Assembly (NCBI GenBank): GCA_937915925.1 | Contig: CALGGM010000178.1 | Span: 25,585 to 89,584 of the forward strand | Origin: an uncultured Clostridia bacterium | Lineage (GTDB): Bacteria > Bacillota > Clostridia > Christensenellales > CAG-138 | Direction of reading: 5' to 3' | Length of the DNA stretch: 64,000 bases | Part shown: positions 32,230-40,530 of the stretch, one piece after another | Position numbering within the stretch: the first letter of the stretch is position 1 | How the letters are laid out: each line of letters starts with the position of its first letter | The notes under the pieces: model-generated | The model's database searches: none | What the model was told of the DNA's origin: nothing | What the model saw: only the letters and a program-made list of their open reading frames with translations | Translations under genes and position numbers: made by a program

Positions 32230-34440
32230 ATGGAACTGAACGGAACCGTACAATCGATCATCTTCCGCAACGCGACAAACGGGTATACCGTGCTGTCGCT
32301 GCTTCCCGACGGCGAAAAACAGCCGATGACGTGCGTCGGCGTTCTGCCGCTGATCAACGTGGGAGACAGCGTTGCGCTCGTCGGCGATCAGACGTATCAT
32401 CCGAGATTCGGCGCGCAGTTCAAGGTGCTGTCCTATGAACGAAAAGCGCCGTCGAGCAACAGCGCGATCATCAAGTACCTCGAAAGCGGCGTCGTACGCG
32501 GCGTCGGTCCCGCTATGGCGCGTGCGATCGTGAGCACGTTCGGCATGGACACGCTCGACATTCTCGAATCTCAGCCGGAACGTCTCGTCGAGGTTCCGGG
32601 GATCGGCGCGAAAAAAGCGAAGATGATCTCGGAATCGTTCCGTGAAAAGAAGCTGTTCCGTGAGGTCCTGCTAAGCCTCGAACCGTACGGCGTGACCGTC
32701 GGACAGGCGTATAAGATGATGCAGACGTACGGCGAGCTTTGCCTTGCGAAGGTGCAGGAAAATCCGTATCAGCTGATCGACGATATCGACGGGATCGGCT
32801 TTCTCACCGCGGACCGGATCGCGACGCATGTTGCGGGCTTTGAGGAGGATTCCCTTGCAAGGCTGATGGCGGGCATTCGATACTGCCTGCAGCAATCGCG
32901 CGACGAGCGCGGCGATATGTTCCTGCCCTATGAGACGCTCATTTCCCGCGCGGTCAGTCTTTTAGGCGCATCGACGGAGCGCATCAAGGAAACCGTCGAA
33001 TGGATGGAAGACGGAAGCGATCTTCTCCGCTGTGAGATCAACGGCGTCGACGCGGTCTATCTCCCTTACCTTTTTAAGATCGAAGACTATATCGCCAAAA
33101 AGCTTTTGCAGCTGGACGCCCCGCCGATCTATGAACAGTGGGATCTGAACCGCTGGCAAAAGCAAGTCGGCATGGAGCTGTCCGAGGAGCAGGAGCAGGC
33201 GGTGCTGCTTGCGCTGACGAGCGGCGTTTCCATCATCACCGGCGGTCCCGGTACCGGCAAAACCACGATCGTTCGCTGCATCCTTGACGCGATGCAGGAG
33301 GGCGGCTACCTTGTTGAGCTCGCTGCGCCGACCGGTCGCGCCGCAAAGCGCATGACGGAGGCGACCGGAAGCGAAGCAAGGACGATCCACCGGCTGCTTG
33401 AATACATTCCGGGCGAGGGCTTTCAGCGTAACCGCGACAACCCCTTGCTTGCGGATATGGTGATCGTTGACGAGATGTCCATGGTCGACGCGCCGCTGAT
33501 GTACGCGCTTTTACAGGCGCTGACCAAGGGCACGCGGCTTGTGCTGGTCGGCGATCGGGATCAGCTGCCGCCCGTGGGCTGCGGCAATGTGTTCTCGGAC
33601 GCGCTGTCCTCCGACATGCTCCCTTCCTTCCGACTGACCGAGATCTTCCGGCAGGCGCAGCGATCGAACATCGTACGCAACGCGCATCTGATCAATAACG
33701 GCAGAATGCCGGTGCTCGTCGATCGCGAATCGGATTTTCTGTTCGAGGAAATTCCGAGCATCGACCGCATCCGTGCGCGGCTTGTGGAGCTGATCCAAAG
33801 GGAATTGTCGAAGCTCGGCACGAGCGATCCCATGATGGACATTCAGGTGCTGGTACCGATGAAGTCGGGACCGCTCGGCGTTGTGGAACTGAACAAGCTT
33901 TTACAGGACGTCTGCAACCCTTCATCCCCGATGAAAAATGAGCACGCCTCCGGGAATACCGTGTTCCGCGAAGGCGATAAGATCATGCAGATCCGAAACA
34001 ATTATAAGGTCGAATGGCGAAAGGGGCAGCGCGTCGGCGGCTACGAGGAGGGCTCCGGCGTGTTCAACGGCGATCTCGGCACAATCCTTCGGATCGATCC
34101 GCGCGAGAAATACGCCGTGATCGCGTTTGACGACGGGCGGGTCGCGGAATACGCGTTCGCGCAGTTTGAAGAGATCGATCTTGCGTACTGCATAACAATC
34201 CATAAGAGTCAGGGGTCGGAATTCTCGACGGTCCTCCTCCCCCTTGCGGGCGGTCCCATGCCGCTTCTTACGCGAAATCTTCTGTATACCGCCGTGACGC
34301 GCGCGAAAAAGCTCGTATACGGGATCGGACGCAGCGACACGGTCGCGCGCATGATCGCCAACGCGCAGCGAAACGATCGCAACACTGGATTAATGGAAAG
34401 GCTGATCGAATATGCCGGTTTCGGAACGGATCAAAACTGA
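32230..34440 (+). CDS. recD2: RecD2-type SF1B DNA helicase
   Basis: A 736-residue 5'-3' helicase of the stand-alone RecD2 type used in DNA repair in bacteria. An N-terminal OB-like region (residues 1-80) is followed by helix-hairpin-helix motifs near 95-190. The helicase core has Walker A GGPGTGKTT at about 338 and DEMSMVD as motif II. The C-terminal SH3-like insertion is followed by CITIHKSQGSEF and AVTRAKK. The ATG at 32230 gives the usual MELNGTVQ-like N-terminus. Its ribosome binding site coincides with the preceding terminator stem. It overlaps comFC by 29 bases. Confidence 0.95.
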   Translation: MELNGTVQSIIFRNATNGYTVLSLLPDGEKQPMTCVGVLPLINVGDSVALVGDQTYHPRFGAQFKVLSYERKAPSSNSAIIKYLESGVVRGVGPAMARAIVSTFGMDTLDILESQPERLVEVPGIGAKKAKMISESFREKKLFREVLLSLEPYGVTVGQAYKMMQTYGELCLAKVQENPYQLIDDIDGIGFLTADRIATHVAGFEEDSLARLMAGIRYCLQQSRDERGDMFLPYETLISRAVSLLGASTERIKETVEWMEDGSDLLRCEINGVDAVYLPYLFKIEDYIAKKLLQLDAPPIYEQWDLNRWQKQVGMELSEEQEQAVLLALTSGVSIITGGPGTGKTTIVRCILDAMQEGGYLVELAAPTGRAAKRMTEATGSEARTIHRLLEYIPGEGFQRNRDNPLLADMVIVDEMSMVDAPLMYALLQALTKGTRLVLVGDRDQLPPVGCGNVFSDALSSDMLPSFRLTEIFRQAQRSNIVRNAHLINNGRMPVLVDRESDFLFEEIPSIDRIRARLVELIQRELSKLGTSDPMMDIQVLVPMKSGPLGVVELNKLLQDVCNPSSPMKNEHASGNTVFREGDKIMQIRNNYKVEWRKGQRVGGYEEGSGVFNGDLGTILRIDPREKYAVIAFDDGRVAEYAFAQFEEIDLAYCITIHKSQGSEFSTVLLPLAGGPMPLLTRNLLYTAVTRAKKLVYGIGRSDTVARMIANAQRNDRNTGLMERLIEYAGFGTDQN

Positions 34441-35071
34441 CCTGAACTTTCTTGCGGACGCGCTGATGCCCGGTCCGTATCGCTGCTTTCTGTGCCTTGA
34501 AGAGGATATGATCGGCGAGGACGGGCTTTGCGACGCGTGCCGCGCCGAGCTCAAATACCTTCCGAATCCCACTTACCTCGCGCCGCTGGACGGCGTTACG
34601 ATCGGGCTCCAATACAACGACAAGCTCTCCTCCGCGGTCATGCGGTTCAAAAAGGGCGGGCAGAAAGCCTACGCCGGATTCTTTACGCAGTACCTTTCGG
34701 TGCCGGAAGAATGGCAGGCTGATATGCTCATCCCGGTTCCGATGCATCCGTACAGAAGATGGCGAAGAGGGTTCAATCATACCGAGCTGCTCGCTTCCTA
34801 TCTTTCCGCATCGGTCGGCGTCCCCTATTCCTCCAAGCTCCTGTTCAAGATCAGAAACACGCGCGAACAAAAGGCGTCGCTGGGTCCCGCCGAGCGCAGA
34901 CGCAATATCCGCGGAAGCTTTGCGTGCGACCCGCTCGTCAAGGGCATGCGCATCGTGCTGATCGACGACGTGTTTACGACCGGCGCGACGGTCTATGAAT
35001 GCGCAAAGGTTCTGAAGCAGGCAGGTGCAAAGAAGGTCTACCTTTCGGCGGTGACCTCGCCTGCGCACTGA
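34412..35071 (+). CDS. comFC: ComF family phosphoribosyltransferase-like protein
   Basis: A 219-residue ComFC homologue, needed for DNA uptake in competent bacteria but also conserved in non-competent ones. An N-terminal zinc ribbon (CFLCLEED, CDACRAEL) precedes a type I PRTase fold with the PRPP loop VLIDDVFTTGAT near the C-terminus and the RGFNHTELLA segment. It overlaps the recD2 end, and its final 34 bases overlap the convergent spoIIID gene. Confidence 0.9.
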   Translation: MPVSERIKTDLNFLADALMPGPYRCFLCLEEDMIGEDGLCDACRAELKYLPNPTYLAPLDGVTIGLQYNDKLSSAVMRFKKGGQKAYAGFFTQYLSVPEEWQADMLIPVPMHPYRRWRRGFNHTELLASYLSASVGVPYSSKLLFKIRNTREQKASLGPAERRRNIRGSFACDPLVKGMRIVLIDDVFTTGATVYECAKVLKQAGAKKVYLSAVTSPAH

Positions 35072-35316
35072 CGGAGCACGGCGTATTTGTCGTGCGTCGC
35101 CTTGCCGCCGCGCAGATGCCGCTCCGCCTTGTTCACGTTCAGCACGTTTCGTACAAGACGGTATAACCCGGGATTGATCGTTCTCAGCCGTTCCGTGACG
35201 TCCTTGTGCACCGTGCTTTTGCCCACGCACAGCGCTTTTGCCGCGTCCCTTACGGTCGCCTTATGGTCGACGATATACTGCGCTTCCTCACATACGCGTT
35301 CTTCATACCAGTTCAA
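35038..35316 (-). CDS. spoIIID: Sporulation transcription factor SpoIIID
   Basis: A small DNA-binding protein acting in the mother cell to switch between sigma-E and sigma-K programmes. The helix-turn-helix reads TVRDAAKALCVGKSTVHKDVTERL, followed by INPGL and the basic RHLRGGKAT segment, all hallmarks of SpoIIID. I start it at the TTG at 35316 (92 residues). This aligns with Bacillus SpoIIID and has GGGGG 8 bases upstream. The in-frame ATG at 35331 has no ribosome binding site and sits inside a hairpin. The C-terminus is longer than usual and overlaps comFC. Confidence 0.93.
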   Translation of the reverse strand: MNWYEERVCEEAQYIVDHKATVRDAAKALCVGKSTVHKDVTERLRTINPGLYRLVRNVLNVNKAERHLRGGKATHDKYAVLRQCAGEVTAER

Positions 35317-35324
35317 TGAAAATA

Positions 35325-35357
35325 CCCCCATATGCGTTCTTGTAAAGCATATGGGGG
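35325..35357 (-). promoter_or_regulatory. Perfect 11-bp hairpin containing the spoIIID ribosome binding site
   Basis: CCCCCATATGC (35325-35335) and GCATATGGGGG (35347-35357) pair around an 11-base loop. On the minus strand the GGGGG nearest the gene is the Shine-Dalgarno for the TTG start. The hairpin lies 15 bases after murI stops and could act as an attenuator or weak terminator (only TATTTT follows). Confidence 0.65.
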
Positions 35358-35372
35358 CAAGCTGTTTTTATG

Positions 35373-36173
35373 TCAGAAAGATTCGATGTTGACCGCCTTG
35401 ATCGGTCCGTTCGGAAGACTCCGAAGATGTTCGGAATCGAAGCGGCGGAAGCCCGTTTCGCGGTCGCTGAAGCAGTATTCCACAAAGTTGTCGCCGATGG
35501 ACTTGCTCAATGGAAGCGTCTTTCCGACGGTCTCCGCAAGCGTGACGCCGATGTCGATCAGCTGTACGCCGGGCAGCGTTTCGCGGATCGTATCGATCAG
35601 GAACGGATAGTGCGTGCAGCCGAGGATCAGCGTGTCGATATCCGTATTGCGGATCGGCGAAAGATAGCGCTCCACGATCATCTTTGAGATCGGGTCGTCC
35701 TCGCGGAAGCCGTTTTCGATCAGCGGCACGAACAGCGGACACTCGATGCCGGACACGGTGCAGTCCGGATAGCGCTCGTTGATGTAGTTCGAATACGCGC
35801 TGCTGTGGACGGTTGCGTGCGTGCCAATCACGCCGATGTGTCTGGTCACGGTGAGATTTGCGGCGGCGTCGCAGGCAGGCTCGATGACACCGATGATCGG
35901 GATCGGGAACGTCTTATGCAGCTCGGACAGCGCGATCGCGGAAACCGTGCCGCAGGCGACGACGATCGCCTCGACGTCCTTGGACAGCAGAAAACGCACG
36001 TCCTGCTCCGCATAGTGCATGATAGTTTCGACGCTGCGCGAGCCGTACGGGACGCGTGCGGTGTCGCCGAAATAAATGATCGATAAGCCTTTGTTTGCGG
36101 CGCAGATCGCGTTCAGGACGGTCAAACCGCCCAAGCCGCTGTCGAATACGCCAATTCTGTGTAATGCAGTCAT
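35373..36173 (-). CDS. murI: Glutamate racemase
   Basis: A 266-residue cofactor-independent racemase supplying D-glutamate for peptidoglycan. The FDSGLGGLTVL N-terminus includes catalytic-site D11. The two catalytic cysteines are C74 in VVACGTVSA and the Cys in LGCTHYPF. In the first motif the usual Asn after Cys (ACNT) is Gly (ACGT). It has its own promoter and lies upstream of spoIIID on the same strand. Confidence 0.94.
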   Translation of the reverse strand: MTALHRIGVFDSGLGGLTVLNAICAANKGLSIIYFGDTARVPYGSRSVETIMHYAEQDVRFLLSKDVEAIVVACGTVSAIALSELHKTFPIPIIGVIEPACDAAANLTVTRHIGVIGTHATVHSSAYSNYINERYPDCTVSGIECPLFVPLIENGFREDDPISKMIVERYLSPIRNTDIDTLILGCTHYPFLIDTIRETLPGVQLIDIGVTLAETVGKTLPLSKSIGDNFVEYCFSDRETGFRRFDSEHLRSLPNGPIKAVNIESF

Positions 36174-36200
36174 ATTGCCTCTTTTGCAGGATTTTCTGCT

Positions 36201-36229
36201 ATTCTACCACGTCTTTTCGGATTCTGCAA
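36201..36229 (-). promoter_or_regulatory. Promoter of murI
   Basis: Minus strand TTGCAG (36229-36224), 17 bases, TAGAAT (36206-36201), 28 bases upstream of the murI start. Confidence 0.7.
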
Positions 36230-36255
36230 CATTCTTTGTACAATCGCTGTTCTGT

Positions 36256-36292
36256 AAAAAGAAAACGGATGGTGCGCTGACCGTCCGTTTTC
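36256..36292 (-). terminator. Terminator after the yedE-tusA-DUF3343 operon
   Basis: A 13-bp stem with one G-U pair (36261-36273 and 36280-36292), 6-base loop, followed on the minus strand by five T (36260-36256). Confidence 0.85.
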
Positions 36293-36297
36293 ATCGG

Positions 36298-36534
36298 TTA
36301 TTCGTGATAAAGCAACCGTCGGTATCCGTCGTCCGAAGCCTCGTAAACGGCTTCGACGTCGGCGTCCAGCAGGTCAAAATGCGGATCGTCCGACCGGTAG
36401 CTTACGCAGGTTCCGCAGCTTGACGAGAGCGAACGCGGGACCGGCGCCATCTTCGCTTCGATCCCGGCATTCTTCAATGCGCGATGGGACAGCAGCGCGG
36501 AGGCGTGCGTGTAGAACGTTGCGATACAGATCAT
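36298..36534 (-). CDS. DUF3343 protein, putative Se/S carrier-like
   Basis: A 78-residue protein of the DUF3343 family, found next to selenium and sulfur genes in clostridia and proposed to carry Se or S. Seen here: the N-terminal ferredoxin-like ATFYTHASALLSHRALKNAG, the PVPRSLSSSCGTC motif with a CxxC, and an acidic C-terminus. The start ATG overlaps the tusA stop (ATGA). Last gene of a three-gene operon. The role is by association with YedE. Confidence 0.82.
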   Translation of the reverse strand: MICIATFYTHASALLSHRALKNAGIEAKMAPVPRSLSSSCGTCVSYRSDDPHFDLLDADVEAVYEASDDGYRRLLYHE

Positions 36535-36734
36535 TTCCAAAGCGTCATACGATAGTCGCCCGCGGATTCCTCCGTGCGGACTTCGTAGTGCTGCGACGCC
36601 GCAAACCGCGTGATGTTGCCGACGGCCGTCATGTTATCGACAAGCACCTCGATCGTTTTGGGCTGATTCTTCTTGACTTCGCGCTGCACCATCAGCACGG
36701 GCATCGGGCAGCTCAGACCTCTTGCGTCGATCAT
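36531..36734 (-). CDS. TusA-like sulfurtransferase (YedF type, TusA domain only)
   Basis: A 67-residue TusA fold with the active-site CPMP motif (DARGLSCPMPVLMVQ), which carries sulfur or selenium as a persulfide or perselenide. Selenium-linked YedF proteins often have an extra C-terminal DsrE-like half, and that part is absent here. AAGGAGG precedes the start at 36734. It sits 11 bases after yedE and overlaps the DUF3343 gene. Confidence 0.88.
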   Translation of the reverse strand: MIDARGLSCPMPVLMVQREVKKNQPKTIEVLVDNMTAVGNITRFAASQHYEVRTEESAGDYRMTLWK

Positions 36735-36745
36735 AATAAACCTCC

Positions 36746-37831
36746 TTATGCTTTTTGGCTCTTGGAATTGAATACGGACAGCAATGCAAGGATCGCAAAT
36801 CCGGCGATCAGGACCCAAAGCACGGGACCCTGGCCGATACCGTTTGCACTGGAGGCAAGACCGAAGTTATGCGAAACCGCAGCGCCCGCCATAAAGCCGA
36901 ACACCGTGATCGCGGAATCGCTGTTGCCTTCGCCCGCGAGGATCAGCTGACGCAGCGGGCAGCCGCCCAAGAGAACGCTTGCCCAACCGACGAGCGCCAT
37001 GCCGAGGAAGTTGTAAAGACCGTCGGTATGCGCGACCGGCTGACCTTCCATGCCGAAGTGGAACTTGCCGAGGATCAGGTTGCCGATCACAACGGTGCAG
37101 ATGATCGCGAGGAATCCGTATACCAGATGGAAATCGCGGAACATGACCGCGTCACGAACGCCGCCCGCCATGCAGAGACGGGAACGCTGGCAGAGCGCGC
37201 CGACGACGAGCGCGATCAGAAGCGCGGCAATCCACGGCGCCCGCATGCTGCCGGGACCTTCGGTGCTCTTTGCAAACAGCTCGGTGACGAGAGACAGGAT
37301 GAACAGAACGACCAGCAGGATCGGGAAGAACAGACCTTCCGCCGTTTTCTGCTTATACGCACGGTTCAGAGAGAAGCCGAGCCGCAGCGGGACCGTGCCG
37401 ATCAGGATGCCGACGGCAAAGCCCGCAAGACCGATCAGCGCATTGACGTCGCCGCCGCCGATACGGATGACCATGCGAAGCGGACAGCCTAAGAACACGA
37501 GCGCGCCGATCATGACGAGCATGCCGAGGATGAATCTCGTAAACGGTGCGGATCCGCCCTGCGGACGCCATTCCTTCTTGATCAGAGCCATGCACATCGA
37601 ACCGATGACCAGACCGACGATCTCCGGACGGAAATACTGAACGACCGCCGCCGAGTGGAACTTCAGAGCGCCGGTGATATCACGTTCGAAGCATGCAATA
37701 CAGAATCCCATGTTTGCCGGATTTCCGAGATAGGACAGAATGACTGCCGCCGCACCGGTGACGATACCGGTCACGATGATCAGCCAATGTCTTTGGAGAA
37801 AACCGACGAACCCCTTTTTCGTGTTTTCCAT
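36746..37831 (-). CDS. yedE: YedE family putative selenium transporter
   Basis: A 361-residue polytopic membrane protein of the YeeE/YedE family with about 9-10 TM segments and two similar halves. The conserved cysteines lie in GCPLRMVIRIGGGD, SRLCMAGG and GGCPLRQLI, the pattern of the selenium-associated YedE branch. A strong AAGGAGA site stands before the start. It is the first gene of yedE-tusA-DUF3343, divergent from a cysteine desulfurase. Transport of a selenium or thiosulfate-like anion is inferred from the family and context. Confidence 0.88.
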   Translation of the reverse strand: MENTKKGFVGFLQRHWLIIVTGIVTGAAAVILSYLGNPANMGFCIACFERDITGALKFHSAAVVQYFRPEIVGLVIGSMCMALIKKEWRPQGGSAPFTRFILGMLVMIGALVFLGCPLRMVIRIGGGDVNALIGLAGFAVGILIGTVPLRLGFSLNRAYKQKTAEGLFFPILLVVLFILSLVTELFAKSTEGPGSMRAPWIAALLIALVVGALCQRSRLCMAGGVRDAVMFRDFHLVYGFLAIICTVVIGNLILGKFHFGMEGQPVAHTDGLYNFLGMALVGWASVLLGGCPLRQLILAGEGNSDSAITVFGFMAGAAVSHNFGLASSANGIGQGPVLWVLIAGFAILALLSVFNSKSQKA

Positions 37832-37863
37832 AGATTGTTCTCCTTCCTCATTTCGCTATTTCC

Positions 37864-37928
37864 TTGCGGGAATAACGATCTGGTGTTATAATAACATATA
37901 TGAGCGTTATTTGCAAGCGAGGATAACG
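37864..37928. promoter_or_regulatory. Overlapping divergent promoters with palindrome (yedE / desulfurase)
   Basis: Plus strand: TTGCGG (37864-37869), 17 bases, TATAAT (37887-37892). Minus strand: TTGCAA (37916-37911), 17 bases, TATTAT (37893-37888). The two -10 boxes lie on top of each other inside the 13-base palindrome TGTTATAATAACA (37884-37896). Further ATAACG half-sites occur at 37872-37877, 37923-37928, and inverted at 37905-37910. Confidence 0.7.
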
Positions 37929-37932
37929 AAAA

Positions 37933-39057
37933 ATGAGAACGGTTTATCTGGATAATGCTGCCACTTCCTTTCCGAAGGCGCCGGGCGTCTCGGACGCAAT
38001 GAAGCGGTTTTTGGACGAAAGCTGCTCCAATATCGGTCGCGGAAGCTACGAACGCGCACAGGACGCGGGGCTTTCCGTCATCGAAACGCGCGAGAAGATC
38101 CGCGCGATGTTCGACTGCCCGGACGCAAAGCATGTCATCTTTACGGGCGGCATGACGGCGTCGCTGAACACGGCGATCAAGGGATTTGTGCGCCGCGGCG
38201 ATCGGGTCCTCGTCTCCTCCTTTGAGCACAACTCCGTGCTGCGTCCGCTGGTGCAGATCGGCGCAGATATCGTTCGGATCCCCTCCACGTCGGACGGCGT
38301 TTCCGATTTGTCGCGCTTGCCCGACGATCTCTCCTCCTTCCGTCTTTGCGTGCATACATTTGCGTCCAATGTGAGCGGCATGCTACAGCCTGTAAAAGCG
38401 CTGTCCGAAGCGCTGAAGCAGGCAGGCGTTCCGTTGGTGATCGACGCGGCGCAGGCTGCCGGGCATGTTCCCTTTTCGATGCGGGATCTCGGCGCAGCGG
38501 CGCTTTGCATGCCTGCGCACAAAGGGCTTCTTTCCGCGCAGGGGCTCGGCGTGCTTTGCCTGACGCCGGACTTTGCGGACCGGCTTGAACCGCTGATCGC
38601 GGGCGGCACGGGCTCCGTTTCGGATCGGCTTGAGATCCCGTCCTTCTACCCCGACAGGCTTGAAGCGGGAACGCTGAATCTTCCGGGCATCATGGGACTT
38701 CGCGCAGCTCTCGATTCGATCGATACGGAGCGGATCCGCGCGCATGAACAGAAGCTGAACGCAATGTTTCTTCAGGCGGTTTCGAACCTTTCGGACGTAC
38801 GTCTGCTCGGCTCCGCCGACCCGGAAGAGCGCGTCGGCGTCTATTCCTTGGATTTTATCAAGCAGGACAATGCCGAGGTCTCCTACCGCCTCGAATCGGA
38901 ATACGGCATCCTTACGCGGTGCGGTCTGCACTGCGCGCCGGACGCACACCGCGCACTCGGAACGTTTCCGAAGGGGTCGGTCCGGTTCAGCATTTCTCCG
39001 TTTACGACCGAAGAGGAGATTGCGTTCTCCGTTCGGGCGATCGAACAAATCCGATAA
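37933..39057 (+). CDS. Cysteine desulfurase-like aminotransferase V, EF2568 type
   Basis: A 374-residue PLP enzyme that takes S (or Se) from cysteine (or selenocysteine). The Schiff-base lysine is K197 in MPAHKGLLS. The catalytic-loop cysteine is C334 in RCGLHCAP. N-terminal [14 protein letters not shown] is typical of the EF2568 subgroup, often linked to selenium-dependent molybdenum hydroxylase clusters. It is divergent from yedE-tusA-DUF3343 and could load TusA. A terminator follows. Selenium preference is inference. Confidence 0.88.
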   Translation: MRTVYLDNAATSFPKAPGVSDAMKRFLDESCSNIGRGSYERAQDAGLSVIETREKIRAMFDCPDAKHVIFTGGMTASLNTAIKGFVRRGDRVLVSSFEHNSVLRPLVQIGADIVRIPSTSDGVSDLSRLPDDLSSFRLCVHTFASNVSGMLQPVKALSEALKQAGVPLVIDAAQAAGHVPFSMRDLGAAALCMPAHKGLLSAQGLGVLCLTPDFADRLEPLIAGGTGSVSDRLEIPSFYPDRLEAGTLNLPGIMGLRAALDSIDTERIRAHEQKLNAMFLQAVSNLSDVRLLGSADPEERVGVYSLDFIKQDNAEVSYRLESEYGILTRCGLHCAPDAHRALGTFPKGSVRFSISPFTTEEEIAFSVRAIEQIR

Positions 39058-39071
39058 AATATATCATTATT

Positions 39072-39096
39072 AAAGCGCCGTACCGGGCGCTTTTTT
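39072..39096 (+). terminator. Terminator after the desulfurase gene
   Basis: An 8-bp stem AAAGCGCC/GGCGCTTT (39072-39079 and 39086-39093), 6-base loop, ending in six T (39091-39096). Confidence 0.85.
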
Positions 39097-39097
39097 A

Positions 39098-39126
39098 TTG
39101 CAGAATCATACGAACCGTTGTATAAT
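39098..39126 (+). promoter_or_regulatory. Promoter of the ornithine operon
   Basis: TTGCAG (39098-39103), 17 bases, TATAAT (39121-39126). The leader is about 32 bases, too short for a riboswitch. Confidence 0.78.
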
Positions 39127-39164
39127 CATAATGTATCTGCTTACAAAAGCGAAGGAGGATATTT

Positions 39165-40208
39165 ATGAAACAGATTCAGGTAGCTATTTGGGGATTCGGT
39201 GCAATGGGCAGCGGTATCGCAAAGGTCCTGCTGACCAAAAAGGGCGTTGAGATCACCGGCGTATGCGACATCCATCCCGACCGCGTCGGCAAGAGCATCT
39301 ATGATCTCTTAGGCGTGGAGCGCGGCGACCGCAGCGACGTGAAGGTCATCGGCGACATCGACGCGGCGTTGACGCCGAAACCCGATCTGTGCATCCTTGC
39401 GACGGATTCCTTTACGAAAAAAGCATATCCGAAGATCTGCCACTTGATCGAAAAGGGCGTAAACGTCATTTCGACCGCAGAGGAAATGAGCTATCCGCGC
39501 GCGCAGAATCCCGAGCTTGCCGATAAGATGGACGCGCTTGCAAAGGGCGCTGGCGTATCTGTACTCGGTACGGGAATCAATCCGGGACTCATGATGGACC
39601 TTCTCGCGATCTGCCTTTCCGGCTGCATGACGGACGTTGAGCACGTTCTGTGCAAACGCGTCAACTCCCTCTCCCCCTTCGGCCCCGCCGTTATGGAAGA
39701 GCAGGGCGTCGGTCTTACCGTCGAGCAGTTTGAAGAAGGCTGCAAGAACGGTACGCTTGCGGGTCACGTCGGGTTCGCGGAATCCGTCGGCATGATCGGC
39801 GAAGCGCTCGGCTTTGAGATCGACCGCTTCGAACAGCAGATGAAGCCGATCGTCACGACCGTCGACCGCAAGTCCCCCTACGGCTTTGCAAAGGCGGGCG
39901 ACGTCGCGGGCGTCAACATGACCGGTCAGGGCTATATCGGCGACAAAGTCATCATCGACATGATCCACCCGCAGCAGATCGAGCCGGAGATGGAAGGCAC
40001 CTTCACGGGCGACTACATCACGCTCACCGGCACGCCGAACGTGAACATGCAGATCAAGCCGGAGGTCAACGGCGGCATCGGCACGATCGCAATGTGCGTC
40101 AACATGATCCCGCACGTTCTGAACGCGACCCCGGGTCTCAAGACGATGATCGATCTGCCCGTTCCTCACGCGATCATGGGCGATATGCGCAACTATCTGA
40201 ATAAATAA
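39165..40208 (+). CDS. ord: 2,4-diaminopentanoate dehydrogenase
   Basis: A 347-residue NAD(P)-dependent amine dehydrogenase that oxidises (2R,4S)-2,4-diaminopentanoate, the product of OraSE, to 2-amino-4-oxopentanoate. The N-terminal Rossmann fold has WGFGAMGSGIAKVL, and the substrate domain includes TGINPGLMMD. It heads an operon in the classic order ord-ortA-ortB-oraS-oraE. GAAGGAGG precedes the ATG. Confidence 0.95.
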   Translation: MKQIQVAIWGFGAMGSGIAKVLLTKKGVEITGVCDIHPDRVGKSIYDLLGVERGDRSDVKVIGDIDAALTPKPDLCILATDSFTKKAYPKICHLIEKGVNVISTAEEMSYPRAQNPELADKMDALAKGAGVSVLGTGINPGLMMDLLAICLSGCMTDVEHVLCKRVNSLSPFGPAVMEEQGVGLTVEQFEEGCKNGTLAGHVGFAESVGMIGEALGFEIDRFEQQMKPIVTTVDRKSPYGFAKAGDVAGVNMTGQGYIGDKVIIDMIHPQQIEPEMEGTFTGDYITLTGTPNVNMQIKPEVNGGIGTIAMCVNMIPHVLNATPGLKTMIDLPVPHAIMGDMRNYLNK

Positions 40209-40218
40209 GGAGCTTGCT

Positions 40219-40530
40219 ATGGCAAAGAAAAACGATTGGGTACAGGTTCATATCGACGTTCTGAAGCCTGAAGAACGCGCTTCGAACATCCCCGAGGACA
40301 CGCGTCACGTCCCGCTGGAAATGTGGGTCAAGGGACATCTGCAGAACGACGAAGCGGAGCTCGGCGATACGGCCACGGTCGTGACCAAAACGGGTCGCAC
40401 GGTCGAAGGCACGCTCTGCGCCGTGAACCCCTGCTTTACGCACAACTTCGGCGAATACGTTCCGGAGCTCGATACGATCGAAGAAACCGTAAAGACCATT
40501 CTTTTCGGAGGTGATGAACGTCATGCGTGA
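40219..40530 (+). CDS. ortA: 2-amino-4-oxopentanoate thiolase, alpha subunit
   Basis: A 103-residue small subunit of the PLP-dependent thiolase that splits 2-amino-4-oxopentanoate with CoA into alanine and acetyl-CoA. Recognised by its N-terminal WVQVHIDVLKPEERA and its fixed position before ortB. Starts 10 bases after ord. Its end overlaps the ortB start by 8 bases. Confidence 0.93.
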   Translation: MAKKNDWVQVHIDVLKPEERASNIPEDTRHVPLEMWVKGHLQNDEAELGDTATVVTKTGRTVEGTLCAVNPCFTHNFGEYVPELDTIEETVKTILFGGDERHA

